A stretch of DNA of 64,000 nt from Bacteroidota bacterium (GTDB taxonomy: Bacteria > Bacteroidota > Bacteroidia > Flavobacteriales_D > Sanyastnellaceae), in assembly GCA_027619225.1 (NCBI GenBank), contig JAQCFW010000004.1:1-64000 (forward strand). The letters run 5' to 3'. Position numbers and translations under genes: made by a program. Every line of letters starts with the position of its first letter. Position 1 is the stretch's first letter. The notes under the pieces were generated by a model. It was given only the letters and a program-made list of their open reading frames with translations. It did not search any database and was not told the origin of the DNA. Shown one piece after another: positions 28,201 through 36,971 of this stretch.

Positions 28201-28991
28201 ATATCTAGATAACATACCTGTGCATTGTTACCATCACCAATGAGACCATCGTTAGGCGTAATAATGATTTGGTAACTGTTTGAAAGGTCGTTGTGGTTGT
28301 TGTAATACCCCACCTCAACATAATTTACATATACCGCATCTTGCGTTACTTTATACTTGATTTCACCCACAGAACGGTTGTCTGTATCCTGCCAGTAACC
28401 CGCAATTTGATTGTACTCCGCTTCGGGGAATTTTGTAGGTGTCCAGTCTATTACATCGCCTCCAAAAGAAATCATCCCTTTAGAATTAACGTAAAATTCT
28501 TCATAGATACTTCCATAAAGTTCAAATGTCCATCCAGGAAAAGATATAGGCGCAGAGGAACAATCAACATCCCATCCGGCTCCTGCTTGAGTAGCCCATT
28601 GTTCTTCACCTGGCTGTAATCCACCAAGCCCTGGAGGGGGTACCATTGTTGTATATGATGCGTCTGGCTCAACCCAACATCCACAATCGCTTTGAAGAAC
28701 TTTTGCTTGTCTATTTGCTTTCCTCTTCTCACGATCATCTGAAAATGATGCCTTAAAACTGCTTAGTGTCTCAAGATATGCATTCTCATCAAAGCCTTCC
28801 CATGCTCTAACAATGTCCCATTCGTCACGAGTCATGTTGATTACAGCGTGATTGAATCCACCATAGGAATCGATGATTTTTTCAGCACTTTTCTGAGCAG
28901 TGAAAACTATATTACTCTGAGCCACAACATTAGGTGCTGAAATGGCAATAATAAAGCACAAAATGAATGTGCTATGAAGGAATCTAATCAT
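25254..28991 (-). CDS. Large secreted protein with T9SS type B (CHU_C) sorting domain
   Basis: 1245 residues. It has a signal peptide (FILCFIIAISAPNVVAQ) and an N-terminal region with a nidogen-like or lectin-like look (SISFPGWTFELYGSIYEEFY, MISFGGDVIDWTP, DGINWLDFKFFDI). Many PKD/Ig-like beta modules rich in Cys and Asp follow. The last ~85 residues, ITIPNVFTPRNADLLN, VRIFDRWGNLVYE and DGTYWYTLLLPNGFEHQGTV, are a gliding-motility-associated C-terminal domain, the T9SS type B signal. Such giant proteins usually serve as adhesins or surface structures, and some are partnered with a PorP/SprF-like protein, which is not seen nearby. Function beyond export is unknown. Confidence 0.88.
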   Translation of the reverse strand: MIRFLHSTFILCFIIAISAPNVVAQSNIVFTAQKSAEKIIDSYGGFNHAVINMTRDEWDIVRAWEGFDENAYLETLSSFKASFSDDREKRKANRQAKVLQSDCGCWVEPDASYTTMVPPPGLGGLQPGEEQWATQAGAGWDVDCSSAPISFPGWTFELYGSIYEEFYVNSKGMISFGGDVIDWTPTKFPEAEYNQIAGYWQDTDNRSVGEIKYKVTQDAVYVNYVEVGYYNNHNDLSNSYQIIITPNDGLIGDGNNAQVCYLDMNWAHGDIGGSGGCCGDTPGVTGADQASTDAVGPHVQFGRFNLLDDTYNGPYGIGPGFDDGINWLDFKFFDINTAVSSTNLPPVPTENVGCDTITICLGQTFDIGVNFLGPEPGQFVTLDVTQNLSPGNSITDFSSIDGETASLNGVFQGDEAGVSTIEITATDDGTPSSVTSLTMVIEVLNVTLPELTIEGDLAICAGAATVITALGDFDSFSWNLSSQFTDGNVATIPFGGLIVVTGNLDVGCSVSETFYIEQTPYYLPNIQPLPLVICSDDTAYVSVLDPNDLYVWYDWEADWNGLGGEVYEVGPNGDEAWLAPGMYRLLVEDAGGCFGQRVFLVDGVDSTIPDVTIPPMCTGLDTVAFEGGFSSSDEGDLNIYLITSNNLGWEGSFINVSVNGEVVSTLTLSNSTFDTFAYPIAFGDFIEVEYISADPSGDVNNQVQVYNCDNSENLTEINNLVPGIIYSSDAQCATQPAFGVWDEVSGPATSWFENELQYNTLWAPTEYGMYEICFYEENCNIPYCYDIEVTLPPTIILNETEVFLCDGEDLELFADTTDAGGAATINWPYPGTDDVLNNVYNYDEYTEAIIVVEIENGCGSDEAQVEVTSQFSPLIDSMFLCDEEDSITIDPIEGDENYDFDYEWTWNGGDIDGDDELVVNATGSYCVTITNECFPNGDSDCGFVDIVSQIDGVFAAEAGGVVSDCTGLGIDAGEFVTIDLNLPSDQYTATWPDGSTGTTWTIAEDLQATDAQGNLLFDEEGNPIWAYNGSQICVDIEDPYGCGVTEHCVFLFIGQQPSINPDVNGVIAAQLDPIITMCPEIPYTFDLNAIQPGPPYSDISWSTVCNGEYIHFGNDESETLTSWQFPEDCWGQVLTMQGTLANPCAPGGLLFEVDVEVDYCEITIPNVFTPRNADLLNQKFEIEGLENYDDVLVRIFDRWGNLVYENFNYQNESAWFGDDAADGTYWYTLLLPNGFEHQGTVSIFR

Positions 28992-29076
28992 TGTAAATCT
29001 TGCATTTAACGAATGTAAATATACGACGTCTGTGCAACGTATAAAACTATTTAGTGGATAACACCTATTAACGACT

Positions 29077-29084
29077 TATTTTTG
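29077..29084 (+). promoter_or_regulatory. Candidate -7 box of lepA
   Basis: TATTTTTG matches TAnnTTTG, 39 nt before the lepA ATG, in the 132-nt space between two divergent genes. The -33 element is not convincing. Confidence 0.4.
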
Positions 29085-29123
29085 CGCCGCGCCGAGGGTT
29101 TTCGGCACTGACACAGGCCACAA

Positions 29124-30914
29124 ATGAAACGCATTAGAAACTTCTGTATTATCGCCCATATTGACCATGGGAAAAGCACTCTAGCTGACAGACTCCTTCA
29201 AGAAACTGGTACGATTACTGAGCGTCAGATGCAAGAGCAAACACTCGATGATATGGACCTTGAGCGCGAAAGGGGAATCACCATCAAGAGTCACGCAATT
29301 CAAATGCAGCACACCCACACCGATGGTGAGCAGTATATTTTGAATCTAATCGATACTCCAGGGCACGTGGATTTCTCATACGAGGTGAGCCGTTCCATCG
29401 CTGCATGCGAAGGAGCGTTATTGATTGTAGATGCTACTCAGGGGATAGAAGCCCAAACCATCTCCAACCTCTACCTCGCCCTCGAACACGACCTAGAAAT
29501 AATCCCCGTTCTCAATAAAATGGATCTCGACTCCGCTGACCCGGAAGAGGTAGGAGACCAGATTATAGATCTTATCGGTTGTGATAGGTCTGACATAATC
29601 CCAGCATCTGGAAAATCGGGGTTAGGCGTTCAGGAGATTCTTAAAGCTGTTGTGGAAAAAGTCCCGGCCCCTAAAGGTGATGTCGATGCACCTTTTCAGG
29701 CAATGATTTTCGATTCCGTTTTTAATAGTTTTAGAGGTATTATCGCTTACTTCCGTGTGGTTAATGGAACCGTTAATCGTCGCGATAAAGTAAAATTTCT
29801 CTCCACAGATAAAGAATATATAGCTGATGAAATCGGTGTTCTAGGTCTTGATTTAATCCCTAAAGACACTTTAAGTATCGGAGATGTTGGGTATATTATT
29901 TCTGGTATTAAAGAAGCAAAAGAAGTTAAAGTCGGCGACACCTTAACTACTTGTGAAAACCCTTGTACAGAGGCTGTCACCGGATTTGAAGATGTCAAAC
30001 CCATGGTTTTTGCGGGTCTATACCCAGTGGATACTGATGATTACGAAGAGTTGAGATTTTCTATGGAGAAACTCCAGCTCAATGACGCTTCTTTGGTTTT
30101 TGAGCCTGAAAGCTCTGCTGCCCTGGGATTTGGATTCCGATGTGGATTCTTGGGAATGCTTCATATGGAAATCGTGCAAGAGCGACTCGAAAGAGAATTC
30201 AATATGACTGTGATCACAACCGTTCCTAACGTGAGCTATTTAGCCCACCTGCCTAATGGAACCCAGCAAGTCATAAACAACCCATCTGATCTTCCTGAAA
30301 ACAAAGGTCTAATCAAGGTTGAAGAACCTTTTATTAAAGCTCAAATCATCACCAAGTCCGATTACATCGGCACTGTAATGAGCCTCTGCATTCAAAAACG
30401 TGGCGATCTCGTAAGCCAAATTTATCTCACCTCTGATAGAGTTGAGCTTACTTTCAGCATGCCGCTAGGTGAAATTGTTTTCGATTTTTATGATAAGCTC
30501 AAGAGCATTTCTCGTGGATACGCATCCTTTGACTATTTCCCAGACGGATACAGAGAGTCAAACCTTGTCAAACTTGACATCATGCTTAATGGAGATCAGG
30601 TTGACGCACTTTCTGCTCTAATCCATAGAGATCACGCTCATTCGTTCGGAAAACGTATTTGTATCAAGCTAAAAGAACTGATACCACGACAACAATTTAT
30701 GGTTGCTATTCAAGCGGCAATCGGTGCTAAAATCATCTCTCGTGAAACCATTAGCGCTGTTCGTAAAGACGTTACAGCTAAATGTTATGGCGGTGACATC
30801 ACACGTAAACGCAAGCTTCTCGAGAAGCAAAAGAAGGGTAAAAAACGCATGCGCCAAATCGGTTCTGTCGAAGTTCCTCAATCAGCTTTCTTGGCAATTT
30901 TAAAGCTCGACTAG
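29124..30914 (+). CDS. lepA: Elongation factor 4 (LepA)
   Basis: 596 residues, standard length. This translational GTPase acts on stalled or back-translocated ribosomes and in 30S biogenesis. G-motifs are [15 protein letters not shown] (G1), [10 protein letters not shown] (G2), [12 protein letters not shown] (G3) and LNKMDLD (G4). The LepA-specific C-terminal domain shows [18 protein letters not shown] and [14 protein letters not shown]. Ends in TAG, and is convergent with rlmN (7 nt apart). Confidence 0.97.
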   Translation: MKRIRNFCIIAHIDHGKSTLADRLLQETGTITERQMQEQTLDDMDLERERGITIKSHAIQMQHTHTDGEQYILNLIDTPGHVDFSYEVSRSIAACEGALLIVDATQGIEAQTISNLYLALEHDLEIIPVLNKMDLDSADPEEVGDQIIDLIGCDRSDIIPASGKSGLGVQEILKAVVEKVPAPKGDVDAPFQAMIFDSVFNSFRGIIAYFRVVNGTVNRRDKVKFLSTDKEYIADEIGVLGLDLIPKDTLSIGDVGYIISGIKEAKEVKVGDTLTTCENPCTEAVTGFEDVKPMVFAGLYPVDTDDYEELRFSMEKLQLNDASLVFEPESSAALGFGFRCGFLGMLHMEIVQERLEREFNMTVITTVPNVSYLAHLPNGTQQVINNPSDLPENKGLIKVEEPFIKAQIITKSDYIGTVMSLCIQKRGDLVSQIYLTSDRVELTFSMPLGEIVFDFYDKLKSISRGYASFDYFPDGYRESNLVKLDIMLNGDQVDALSALIHRDHAHSFGKRICIKLKELIPRQQFMVAIQAAIGAKIISRETISAVRKDVTAKCYGGDITRKRKLLEKQKKGKKRMRQIGSVEVPQSAFLAILKLD

Positions 30915-30921
30915 AATACCC

Positions 30922-31998
30922 CTAGGATTTCCTTAGTGAATCTTTTCCACTCGCGTTTTTATTTGCGAGCTGGCCACAAGCCGCATCGATATCTTTGCCT
31001 CTCGATCTGCGCACATTAACGATCAAGTTACGCTCTTCAAGGAAGTCCTTAAAGGCGTCCACTTTCTCAGGTTCTGCTTGCTGAAATCGTCCATCATCAA
31101 TCGGGTTATACTCGATAATATTGATTTTACATGGGACATTTTTACAGAAAATAGCCAGTTCCTGAGCGTCTTCAATACCGTCGTTAAAATCTCGAAAAAT
31201 GATATATTCAAACGTTACTCTAGACCCTGTTTTCTCGTGAAAATATCTTAGGGCTTCGGCAAGGGATTCGAGATTATTCGAATCATTTATTGCCATTATC
31301 TCGGAGCGTTTCTTGTCGTTCGCCGCGTGGAGACTTAGTGCGAGATTAAACTTCACTTCATCATCACCCAATCGCTTTATCGCCTTAGCAATTCCAGCCG
31401 TACTTATGGTAATTCTTCGAGGCGACATACCAAGACCAGGTGTTCCGCAAATTCTTTTTACACTTTCTAGTACATGTTTATAATTTAGTAAGGGCTCTCC
31501 CATCCCCATATAAACAATGTTCGAGAGATTAGACCTCTCCCGCTCACGAGCTATAGTTGCAATCATTTCTACCTGATCATACATCTCTGCAGCAGTCAGA
31601 TTCTTCATGAGTTTAAGTCTTCCCGTTGCACAAAAGTCGCAGGCTAGGCTACATCCCACCTGAGATGAAATACATGCAGTCGTCCTCGATTTCGTCGGAA
31701 TCAAAACCCCCTCAATAATATTTAAATCGCCGGACTTTATCGTATCTACTTTAAATGCGCATTTAACCGTCCCATCCCTGCTAATCTGCTGTTCGCTTAA
31801 TTCAATACGCTTTAAGATAAACTTTTCTGCTAATTTCTCCCGGAAAGTCTTAGACAGGCTAGTCATTTCCTCAAAAGATCCTGCCGATTTAGACCAAACC
31901 CAATCTTCTAGCTGTTTAGCCCTAAAAGGTTTTTCTCCCATAGCCACAACCTCGTCATGCAACTCCTTACTATCTAATGTTCGAATATCCTTAAGCAT
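30922..31998 (-). CDS. rlmN: Dual-specificity 23S rRNA/tRNA adenine C2 methyltransferase
   Basis: 358 residues. A radical SAM enzyme that makes m2A at 23S rRNA A2503 and tRNA A37. The 4Fe-4S motif is in GCSLACDFCATGRLKLMKNL, with GMGEPLLNYKHVLESVKR and SPRRITISTAGIAKAI further on. The C-terminal DAACGQLANKNASGKD carries the Cys that forms the methyl-cysteine/RNA adduct. A perfect TACTTTTG box ends 4 nt before the ATG. It has its own transcription unit between lepA and the LytTR gene. Confidence 0.96.
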   Translation of the reverse strand: MLKDIRTLDSKELHDEVVAMGEKPFRAKQLEDWVWSKSAGSFEEMTSLSKTFREKLAEKFILKRIELSEQQISRDGTVKCAFKVDTIKSGDLNIIEGVLIPTKSRTTACISSQVGCSLACDFCATGRLKLMKNLTAAEMYDQVEMIATIARERERSNLSNIVYMGMGEPLLNYKHVLESVKRICGTPGLGMSPRRITISTAGIAKAIKRLGDDEVKFNLALSLHAANDKKRSEIMAINDSNNLESLAEALRYFHEKTGSRVTFEYIIFRDFNDGIEDAQELAIFCKNVPCKINIIEYNPIDDGRFQQAEPEKVDAFKDFLEERNLIVNVRRSRGKDIDAACGQLANKNASGKDSLRKS

Positions 31999-32002
31999 TG
32001 CG

Positions 32003-32010
32003 CAAAAGTA
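32003..32010 (-). promoter_or_regulatory. Candidate -7 box of rlmN
   Basis: TACTTTTG, a full match to TAnnTTTG, separated from the rlmN ATG by CGCA only. A TTG occurs 15 nt further upstream, shorter than the usual -33 spacing. Confidence 0.45.
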
Positions 32011-32013
32011 CTC

Positions 32014-32754
32014 CTAACTGGATATCAAAATATGCATTCGTTGTTTTAACTCTTCTCTTTTTCTAACGGCCATAGGAATTTTTTTTCCACTCTCTAAAGT
32101 TATAGAGTGAGATCTATAATTACATGTGTGAATATAATTAAGACGAACAATGTGAGAATTGTGTACTCTGAAGAATGTGGGGTCGTCAAGTATTCCTTCC
32201 ACTTTCTTTAAGTTTTTTGAAATCGTTATTCTTCTTCCTGAGATTAAGTGCAGTGTTGCATAACTCCCACAAGCCTCTATATGCTGAATATCATCATGCT
32301 TAACAAAGTGTCTCTTTCCCAAAGTAACTATTTCAAAACGACGTGGTGCTGGCGGAAGTGCCCCTTGGCCAGGTTTTCTTTTGTGATAATAGTGCATTAG
32401 TATCCTTCTTGCACATGCTTTAAGGTCATCGTTGTCAATGGGCTTAAGAAGGAAATCAAACGCTCTTTGCCTCAGAGCTTTAATTGCATACTCATTAAAA
32501 GAAGTTGCAAAAACAACATAAAAATCTCGATCCTGGTACGTCTCGATTAATTCTAAACCTGTTTCATAAGGCATCTGAATATCTAAAAAAACAACATCCG
32601 GTGAAAAGTTATCTATATAGGATCTGGCTTCAGCGGCACTCGATGCAGACGCAACGACATTAAGTGATGGGCAAGTGTTCTCTATTTGTCGACAAAGAAG
32701 AGCTCTTGCTGGAGCTTCATCATCAACGACAAGGACGTTTAAATTTCGGCGCAT
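32014..32754 (-). CDS. LytTR-family response regulator
   Basis: 246 residues. The N-terminal receiver domain has acidic residues Asp11/Asp12, the phospho-acceptor Asp58 in DVVFLDIQMPYETG, and KPIDNDDLKACA. The C-terminal LytTR DNA-binding domain shows VTLGKRHFVKHDDIQHIEAC, GRRITISKNLKKVEGIL and FFRVHNSHIVRLNYIH. In Bacteroidota the partner is usually a LytS/YehU-type sensor kinase; none lies next to it. Targets unknown. It lies 15 nt upstream of rlmN on the same strand. Confidence 0.93.
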   Translation of the reverse strand: MRRNLNVLVVDDEAPARALLCRQIENTCPSLNVVASASSAAEARSYIDNFSPDVVFLDIQMPYETGLELIETYQDRDFYVVFATSFNEYAIKALRQRAFDFLLKPIDNDDLKACARRILMHYYHKRKPGQGALPPAPRRFEIVTLGKRHFVKHDDIQHIEACGSYATLHLISGRRITISKNLKKVEGILDDPTFFRVHNSHIVRLNYIHTCNYRSHSITLESGKKIPMAVRKREELKQRMHILISS

Positions 32755-32905
32755 AACTGTTATTTTATTCTAAAGATACTACAGCAATTCAAACCGTTTA
32801 AAACTCTTTTGTAAACGTAAACCGTGAGTTTATATCTGTAGCAAATTGTACGATGCTTGCAGATAAATATACAACTTAACTCTTAAGTGCCTCTCCCATA
32901 CAGCG

Positions 32906-33622
32906 TTAATCTACCTCATTCCACTTAAAAAGTGCTTGCAGATGTTTCTTTAAAAGTGGTTTCACTTCAGTGAGGGAAACTTTTCTACCAACTTCTCTTG
33001 TGAGAGATGTAACTCCTCTGTCCTTAATTCCACATGGAACAATTAAGTCGAAAAAATCTAGATCTGAATCAACATTGAAGGCCAGGCCGTGCATGGTAAC
33101 CCAGCGGGAAGCTTTTACGCCAAATGCACAAATCTTTCGTGCTTGAGGTCCTGAATCTATGTCTACCCAAACGCCAGTAAGTCCATCAATTCTTCCTGCC
33201 TCAACTCCGAATTCAGCACATGTTTTTATGACGGCTTCCTCAAGAAAGCGAAGGTATTTGTGAATGTCAGTAAAGTATTGGTCTAAATCTAAAATAGGGT
33301 AAGCTACAAGTTGGCCTGGGCCATGATAAGTGATGTCCCCTCCCCTATTTGTCGGAAAATAATCCACCCCCAATTCCGCTAATCTAGCTGGGCTTACAAT
33401 GACATTTTCTGCATCACCACTTCTGCCTAATGTTAGAACATGGGGGTGTTCTACAAATAGCAAACGACTCGTTGGATAGGGTGACGATTCGGGCTCCTTT
33501 TTATCCAAACCGTCTCGTCTGGCAATTTTTTGTGAAATTATATTCTTAAAAATTTCCTCTTGATAGTCCCAACACGGTTTATACCGCATTAATCCCAAAT
33601 CTTCAAATTGAAGATATTTCAT
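32906..33622 (-). CDS. lipB: Octanoyltransferase LipB
   Basis: 238 residues from the ATG at 33622, which shares one base with the previous stop (TGATG); a GTG at 33625 is the alternative. LipB transfers octanoyl from acyl carrier protein to lipoyl domains. Family motifs are NRGGDITYHGPGQLVAYPIL, ICAFGVKASRWVTMHGLAFN (catalytic Lys) and IVPCGIKDRGVTSL (catalytic Cys). It is second in a two-gene operon with the sugar phosphate isomerase. Confidence 0.95.
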   Translation of the reverse strand: MKYLQFEDLGLMRYKPCWDYQEEIFKNIISQKIARRDGLDKKEPESSPYPTSRLLFVEHPHVLTLGRSGDAENVIVSPARLAELGVDYFPTNRGGDITYHGPGQLVAYPILDLDQYFTDIHKYLRFLEEAVIKTCAEFGVEAGRIDGLTGVWVDIDSGPQARKICAFGVKASRWVTMHGLAFNVDSDLDFFDLIVPCGIKDRGVTSLTREVGRKVSLTEVKPLLKKHLQALFKWNEVD

Positions 33623-34641
33623 CACCCATTAAATGATTCTAAAGCAGACTTGAGTCGAATAATGTTCTTGATGTCAACAGGACAAGTTCCCGAACGCTCT
33701 GCCAGCAACAATGAGAGCCAATCGCTCATCTGATTAAGATACATTAAACGCTGCATTTGGTTTTCCCCAATCGCATCGATCACAATAACATCAGCTTCAA
33801 ACTCTCTAAAAATATCAGAACAAAAGTCCATTCTAAATCTGGTGCGAACATTGTCCTCAGGAGTACGTAATATGATCGCAACATGTTCATTCGTTCCAGC
33901 ACCCCAACCCACCAATTCGTTGTGATTCATCTCAGGCAACACATGAGTATTAACTAATAACTTGGAGTTTTCATTTAATTGTTGACGCATTCTAGTAGCA
34001 ATTGCACCAGTAGAAGTGTCCGAATAAATCATGATTATTTTATTCTCAACTAAATCGGCTAATGAATCCGCCTGCTCTACAATAGTTTCCACCATGTTGT
34101 TTAAAAACGCTGGTGAAGACGCTAAATCAGCATACATTTCATTTGAAAACATACTGAATTGGTTCAAAGTCCAAGCAAGGCCTGTAAACCCTCTTCCAAA
34201 CTGAGATCTTGGTGGGTGTCCACCCGGCATCGTAACTACAGGCCAATCTTTTTCCTTCGCCATCTCGCTTAAAACACCTCCAGAGGTGACTACACATATC
34301 TTAGCCCCTCTTTCAGAAGCTGTTTTCACTGCCTCTATCGTCTCCTCTGTATTTCCAGAATAACTACATGCAACAACAAGTGTAGATTCACAAACCCATC
34401 CTGGGATAGCATAATCTGCACAGGACTGTACAGGAATTTTGCTGTTTTGTAACAAGATGCCTTCAACAATGGCCCCTCCAATTCCGGAGCCTCCCATACC
34501 GAGAATTAAAACTCCAGAAGGTGAGAAATTTTGCGCAGCTGTTTTATGTGCGCTACTGTCCATTTTCGATAAATCAACAATTGCGTCATTTAGTTGAGTC
34601 GGGAATTTCTCAATGAGATCCCTCATATTCGCATCAGCCAT
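33622..34641 (-). CDS. Bifunctional phosphoglucose/phosphomannose isomerase
   Basis: 339 residues. Two SIS sugar-isomerase domains are present: VLILGMGGSGIGGAIVEGIL and VACSYSGNTEETIEAVKTA in the first, and NKIIMIYSDTSTGAIATRMR with LPEMNHNELVGWG in the second. The Glu/His pair in EMNHNE is typical of the PGI/PMI family. It would interconvert glucose-6-P or mannose-6-P with fructose-6-P, feeding glycolysis and GDP-mannose formation. First gene of the lipB operon. Confidence 0.9.
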   Translation of the reverse strand: MADANMRDLIEKFPTQLNDAIVDLSKMDSSAHKTAAQNFSPSGVLILGMGGSGIGGAIVEGILLQNSKIPVQSCADYAIPGWVCESTLVVACSYSGNTEETIEAVKTASERGAKICVVTSGGVLSEMAKEKDWPVVTMPGGHPPRSQFGRGFTGLAWTLNQFSMFSNEMYADLASSPAFLNNMVETIVEQADSLADLVENKIIMIYSDTSTGAIATRMRQQLNENSKLLVNTHVLPEMNHNELVGWGAGTNEHVAIILRTPEDNVRTRFRMDFCSDIFREFEADVIVIDAIGENQMQRLMYLNQMSDWLSLLLAERSGTCPVDIKNIIRLKSALESFNG

Positions 34642-34808
34642 TCTAGTGTATGTTTTAAATTAATCAAACGCGAAGGTAAGAGTTTCCCCTCCAAAAAACT
34701 TTTAGAAATGTTAGCTCTAACTAGGCACAAATGTTGGTTGACAACCGTTGTATTTCCCTAACAATAGTCAAAATGCTCACCTTAGCTTGCGCCTATAATT
34801 ATATACCC

Positions 34809-36884
34809 ATGAAAAGAGCAGTTTTACTTTCTAGTCTTGGAATTTTTTCTTTAGGCCTCACGGCCCAAACCTCCACGACGTCAGATACCACTAATATAAA
34901 GGCTGTAGAGATTTCTTCATTGCCTGGTAATGCATCACGTGCAAAAGCCCCTCGCTCAATATCATTCATTGACGCAGAGGAAATAAAGAACATCAGGCCA
35001 GCATCAATTACAGATGTCCTTGAACTCGTAACTGGCGTTGATGTACGACAAAGAGGCCCTATGGGCATACAGACAGACATCAGCGTAAGGGGCGGGACAT
35101 TCAATCAGACAGCACTTATTATTGATGGCGTAAGATGGAGCGCTCCTCAAACTGGTCACCACCTCTTTGATATCCCACTCGATCCAGAAGACATCAGTAA
35201 AATTGAAGTTGTAAGAGGTGGCCTATCTCCAATAGCAGGAACTGGTGCAATGGTAGGAGCCGTAAACATTATAACGAATGTAGGTTCAGAAGATAAAACG
35301 ACCGGGACTGCAGAAGTCGGTTCTTTCGGCTGGAAGCGTATTAAGGCTACGGCAGATTTCGGTACTGACACCTTCCGTCACCGTATTACTTTTAGTAACG
35401 CAGCGACAACGGGATACAGGTCTGATTCACTAGGATTAAACCCTGACTCTTCAGGTGTGAATCAAGACTATCTCACCTATACAAACAACGATGCCTCTAG
35501 TACTAGATTAAGTTATTCAGGAGTAACTGATACTAAAGCAGGACTCTTTAAGATTAGACTTGCTTCAGTGGAAAAAGCTTTCGGTGCTCAGAACTATTAT
35601 ACTTCAACATATCCGATGCAATATGAAGAAACGACAAGCTTCCAAGCTCAGGCTTCGCTCTTTAACTCATTTGAGACCTCTTTAGGCTCATTAGATCTAT
35701 TTACAGCACTATACCAAAGGCGCCATACAGATCACTTTGAGCTTTACAGAGAAGGAGAAGGGTTCTACATCCCTAACACTGATGGAGTTTTAGAAATGAG
35801 CAAGGATTCATTATTTAGTCTTCAGTCTTGGAACGTGATAAATAACAATATAACGAGAACGACTGGGGCCACTTTATCTGCATCCCTTAAGAGTTCTGCT
35901 GGCATCACTACTATTTACGGAGACGTTCGTGAGGAAGCTTTAGCGAGTGGGAACTTAGGTGTTGATTCAATTTATGTGTTCGGAGACTCAACAGTCTATT
36001 CTAAAGGGGAGAGAAGAATGACTAAAGACTTGAGCTTTACGCATAATGTAACTTTTGGCAAATTTTCTGCTACAGGATCTCTAGGTATTACACACAGAGA
36101 CAAGGACTTCGGCGTCTTCATTATGCCTGGAGCGAACTTTGCTTTATCTCTCGATAATGCTGACAACTATGTTGTTTTCGGTTCGGCAAATCGTTCGCTT
36201 CGTAGACCGACATTCACTAATTACTACTACGGAGCTCACGGAGCTATTGGCAATATCGATCTTGAGCCAGAGTGGGCAGACAACTTCGAGGTGGGGACAA
36301 GACTTAACTTCAGAAATGATGTTTTCGAGTCTATCGTAGTAGAAGCGGCGGTTTTTCATAGACAAAGTCACAACTTAATCGATTGGATTCGCTTTGATGA
36401 TCCTGATCTAAGCGATACTACTAATACAACGACTGTTCTTGATGGCGTCACTTACGAATACGAGAATACATACGCTACCAACATCTCTGAGATGGACTTC
36501 ACTGGATTTGAACTAAGCCTTCAGCTTAAAGATAATCACGGCCAAACATTAGGATTGAGCTACATGCAAATGGGGTCATCATTTGATGATTTTGGATTTG
36601 AGTCCGTTTACACGAATGATTTCTTAACTAACGTGGTTAGTGCCCAGGTACAGACTAAACTTCCATTCGACTTTAACCTGAACATCAGATACACAAACCA
36701 GTTAAGGAATAATGACGATGCAGAGTCTGTAAACCTTCTTTATCTAACTTTAGAAAGAACGTTTATGGAGAAGTACAACGCGTATGTCGGTGTAAATAAC
36801 TTACTAAACTCAGACTATACTGATATAGGAAATGTTCACCAACCTGGCCGTTGGTTAAAAGCAGGATTTAACTTCACATTCTAA
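34809..36884 (+). CDS. TonB-dependent outer membrane receptor
   Basis: 691 residues from the ATG at 34809, where a good signal peptide starts (MKRAVLLSSLGIFSLGLTAQ); the frame upstream to 34731 adds 26 unlikely residues. The plug domain has ISFIDAEEIKNIRPASITD, ELVTGVDVRQRGPMGIQTDI, IRGG-like VRGGTFNQTALIIDGV and KIEVVRGGLSPIAGTGAMVG. A 22-strand-type barrel follows, ending PGRWLKAGFNFTF with C-terminal Phe. The architecture is closest to BtuB/FepA-like receptors with no N-terminal carboxypeptidase-like domain, so the substrate may be a small chelate or vitamin. The ligand cannot be named from sequence alone, and I saw no cobalamin riboswitch upstream. Confidence 0.9.
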   Translation: MKRAVLLSSLGIFSLGLTAQTSTTSDTTNIKAVEISSLPGNASRAKAPRSISFIDAEEIKNIRPASITDVLELVTGVDVRQRGPMGIQTDISVRGGTFNQTALIIDGVRWSAPQTGHHLFDIPLDPEDISKIEVVRGGLSPIAGTGAMVGAVNIITNVGSEDKTTGTAEVGSFGWKRIKATADFGTDTFRHRITFSNAATTGYRSDSLGLNPDSSGVNQDYLTYTNNDASSTRLSYSGVTDTKAGLFKIRLASVEKAFGAQNYYTSTYPMQYEETTSFQAQASLFNSFETSLGSLDLFTALYQRRHTDHFELYREGEGFYIPNTDGVLEMSKDSLFSLQSWNVINNNITRTTGATLSASLKSSAGITTIYGDVREEALASGNLGVDSIYVFGDSTVYSKGERRMTKDLSFTHNVTFGKFSATGSLGITHRDKDFGVFIMPGANFALSLDNADNYVVFGSANRSLRRPTFTNYYYGAHGAIGNIDLEPEWADNFEVGTRLNFRNDVFESIVVEAAVFHRQSHNLIDWIRFDDPDLSDTTNTTTVLDGVTYEYENTYATNISEMDFTGFELSLQLKDNHGQTLGLSYMQMGSSFDDFGFESVYTNDFLTNVVSAQVQTKLPFDFNLNIRYTNQLRNNDDAESVNLLYLTLERTFMEKYNAYVGVNNLLNSDYTDIGNVHQPGRWLKAGFNFTF

Positions 36885-36959
36885 TATGCGGAAGAGAGTC
36901 TGTTTGGGCTACAAGTAAGTAGGGAGAAAATTGCCACATTAATGCCACGTTTAGAAGCG

Positions 36960-36967
36960 TATCTTTG
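36960..36967 (+). promoter_or_regulatory. Candidate -7 box of lysS
   Basis: TATCTTTG fits the consensus exactly and ends 4 nt (TAGC) before the ATG at 36972. If used, it excludes the longer ORF start at 36942, which would lie upstream of transcription. Confidence 0.48.
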
Positions 36968-36971
36968 TAGC

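Noticed and set aside
34642-34808. Cobalamin riboswitch or operator before the TonB receptor
   Set aside because: I see a short palindrome GGTTGACAACC (34736-34746) but no B12-box-like sequence or extended structure, so I did not call it.
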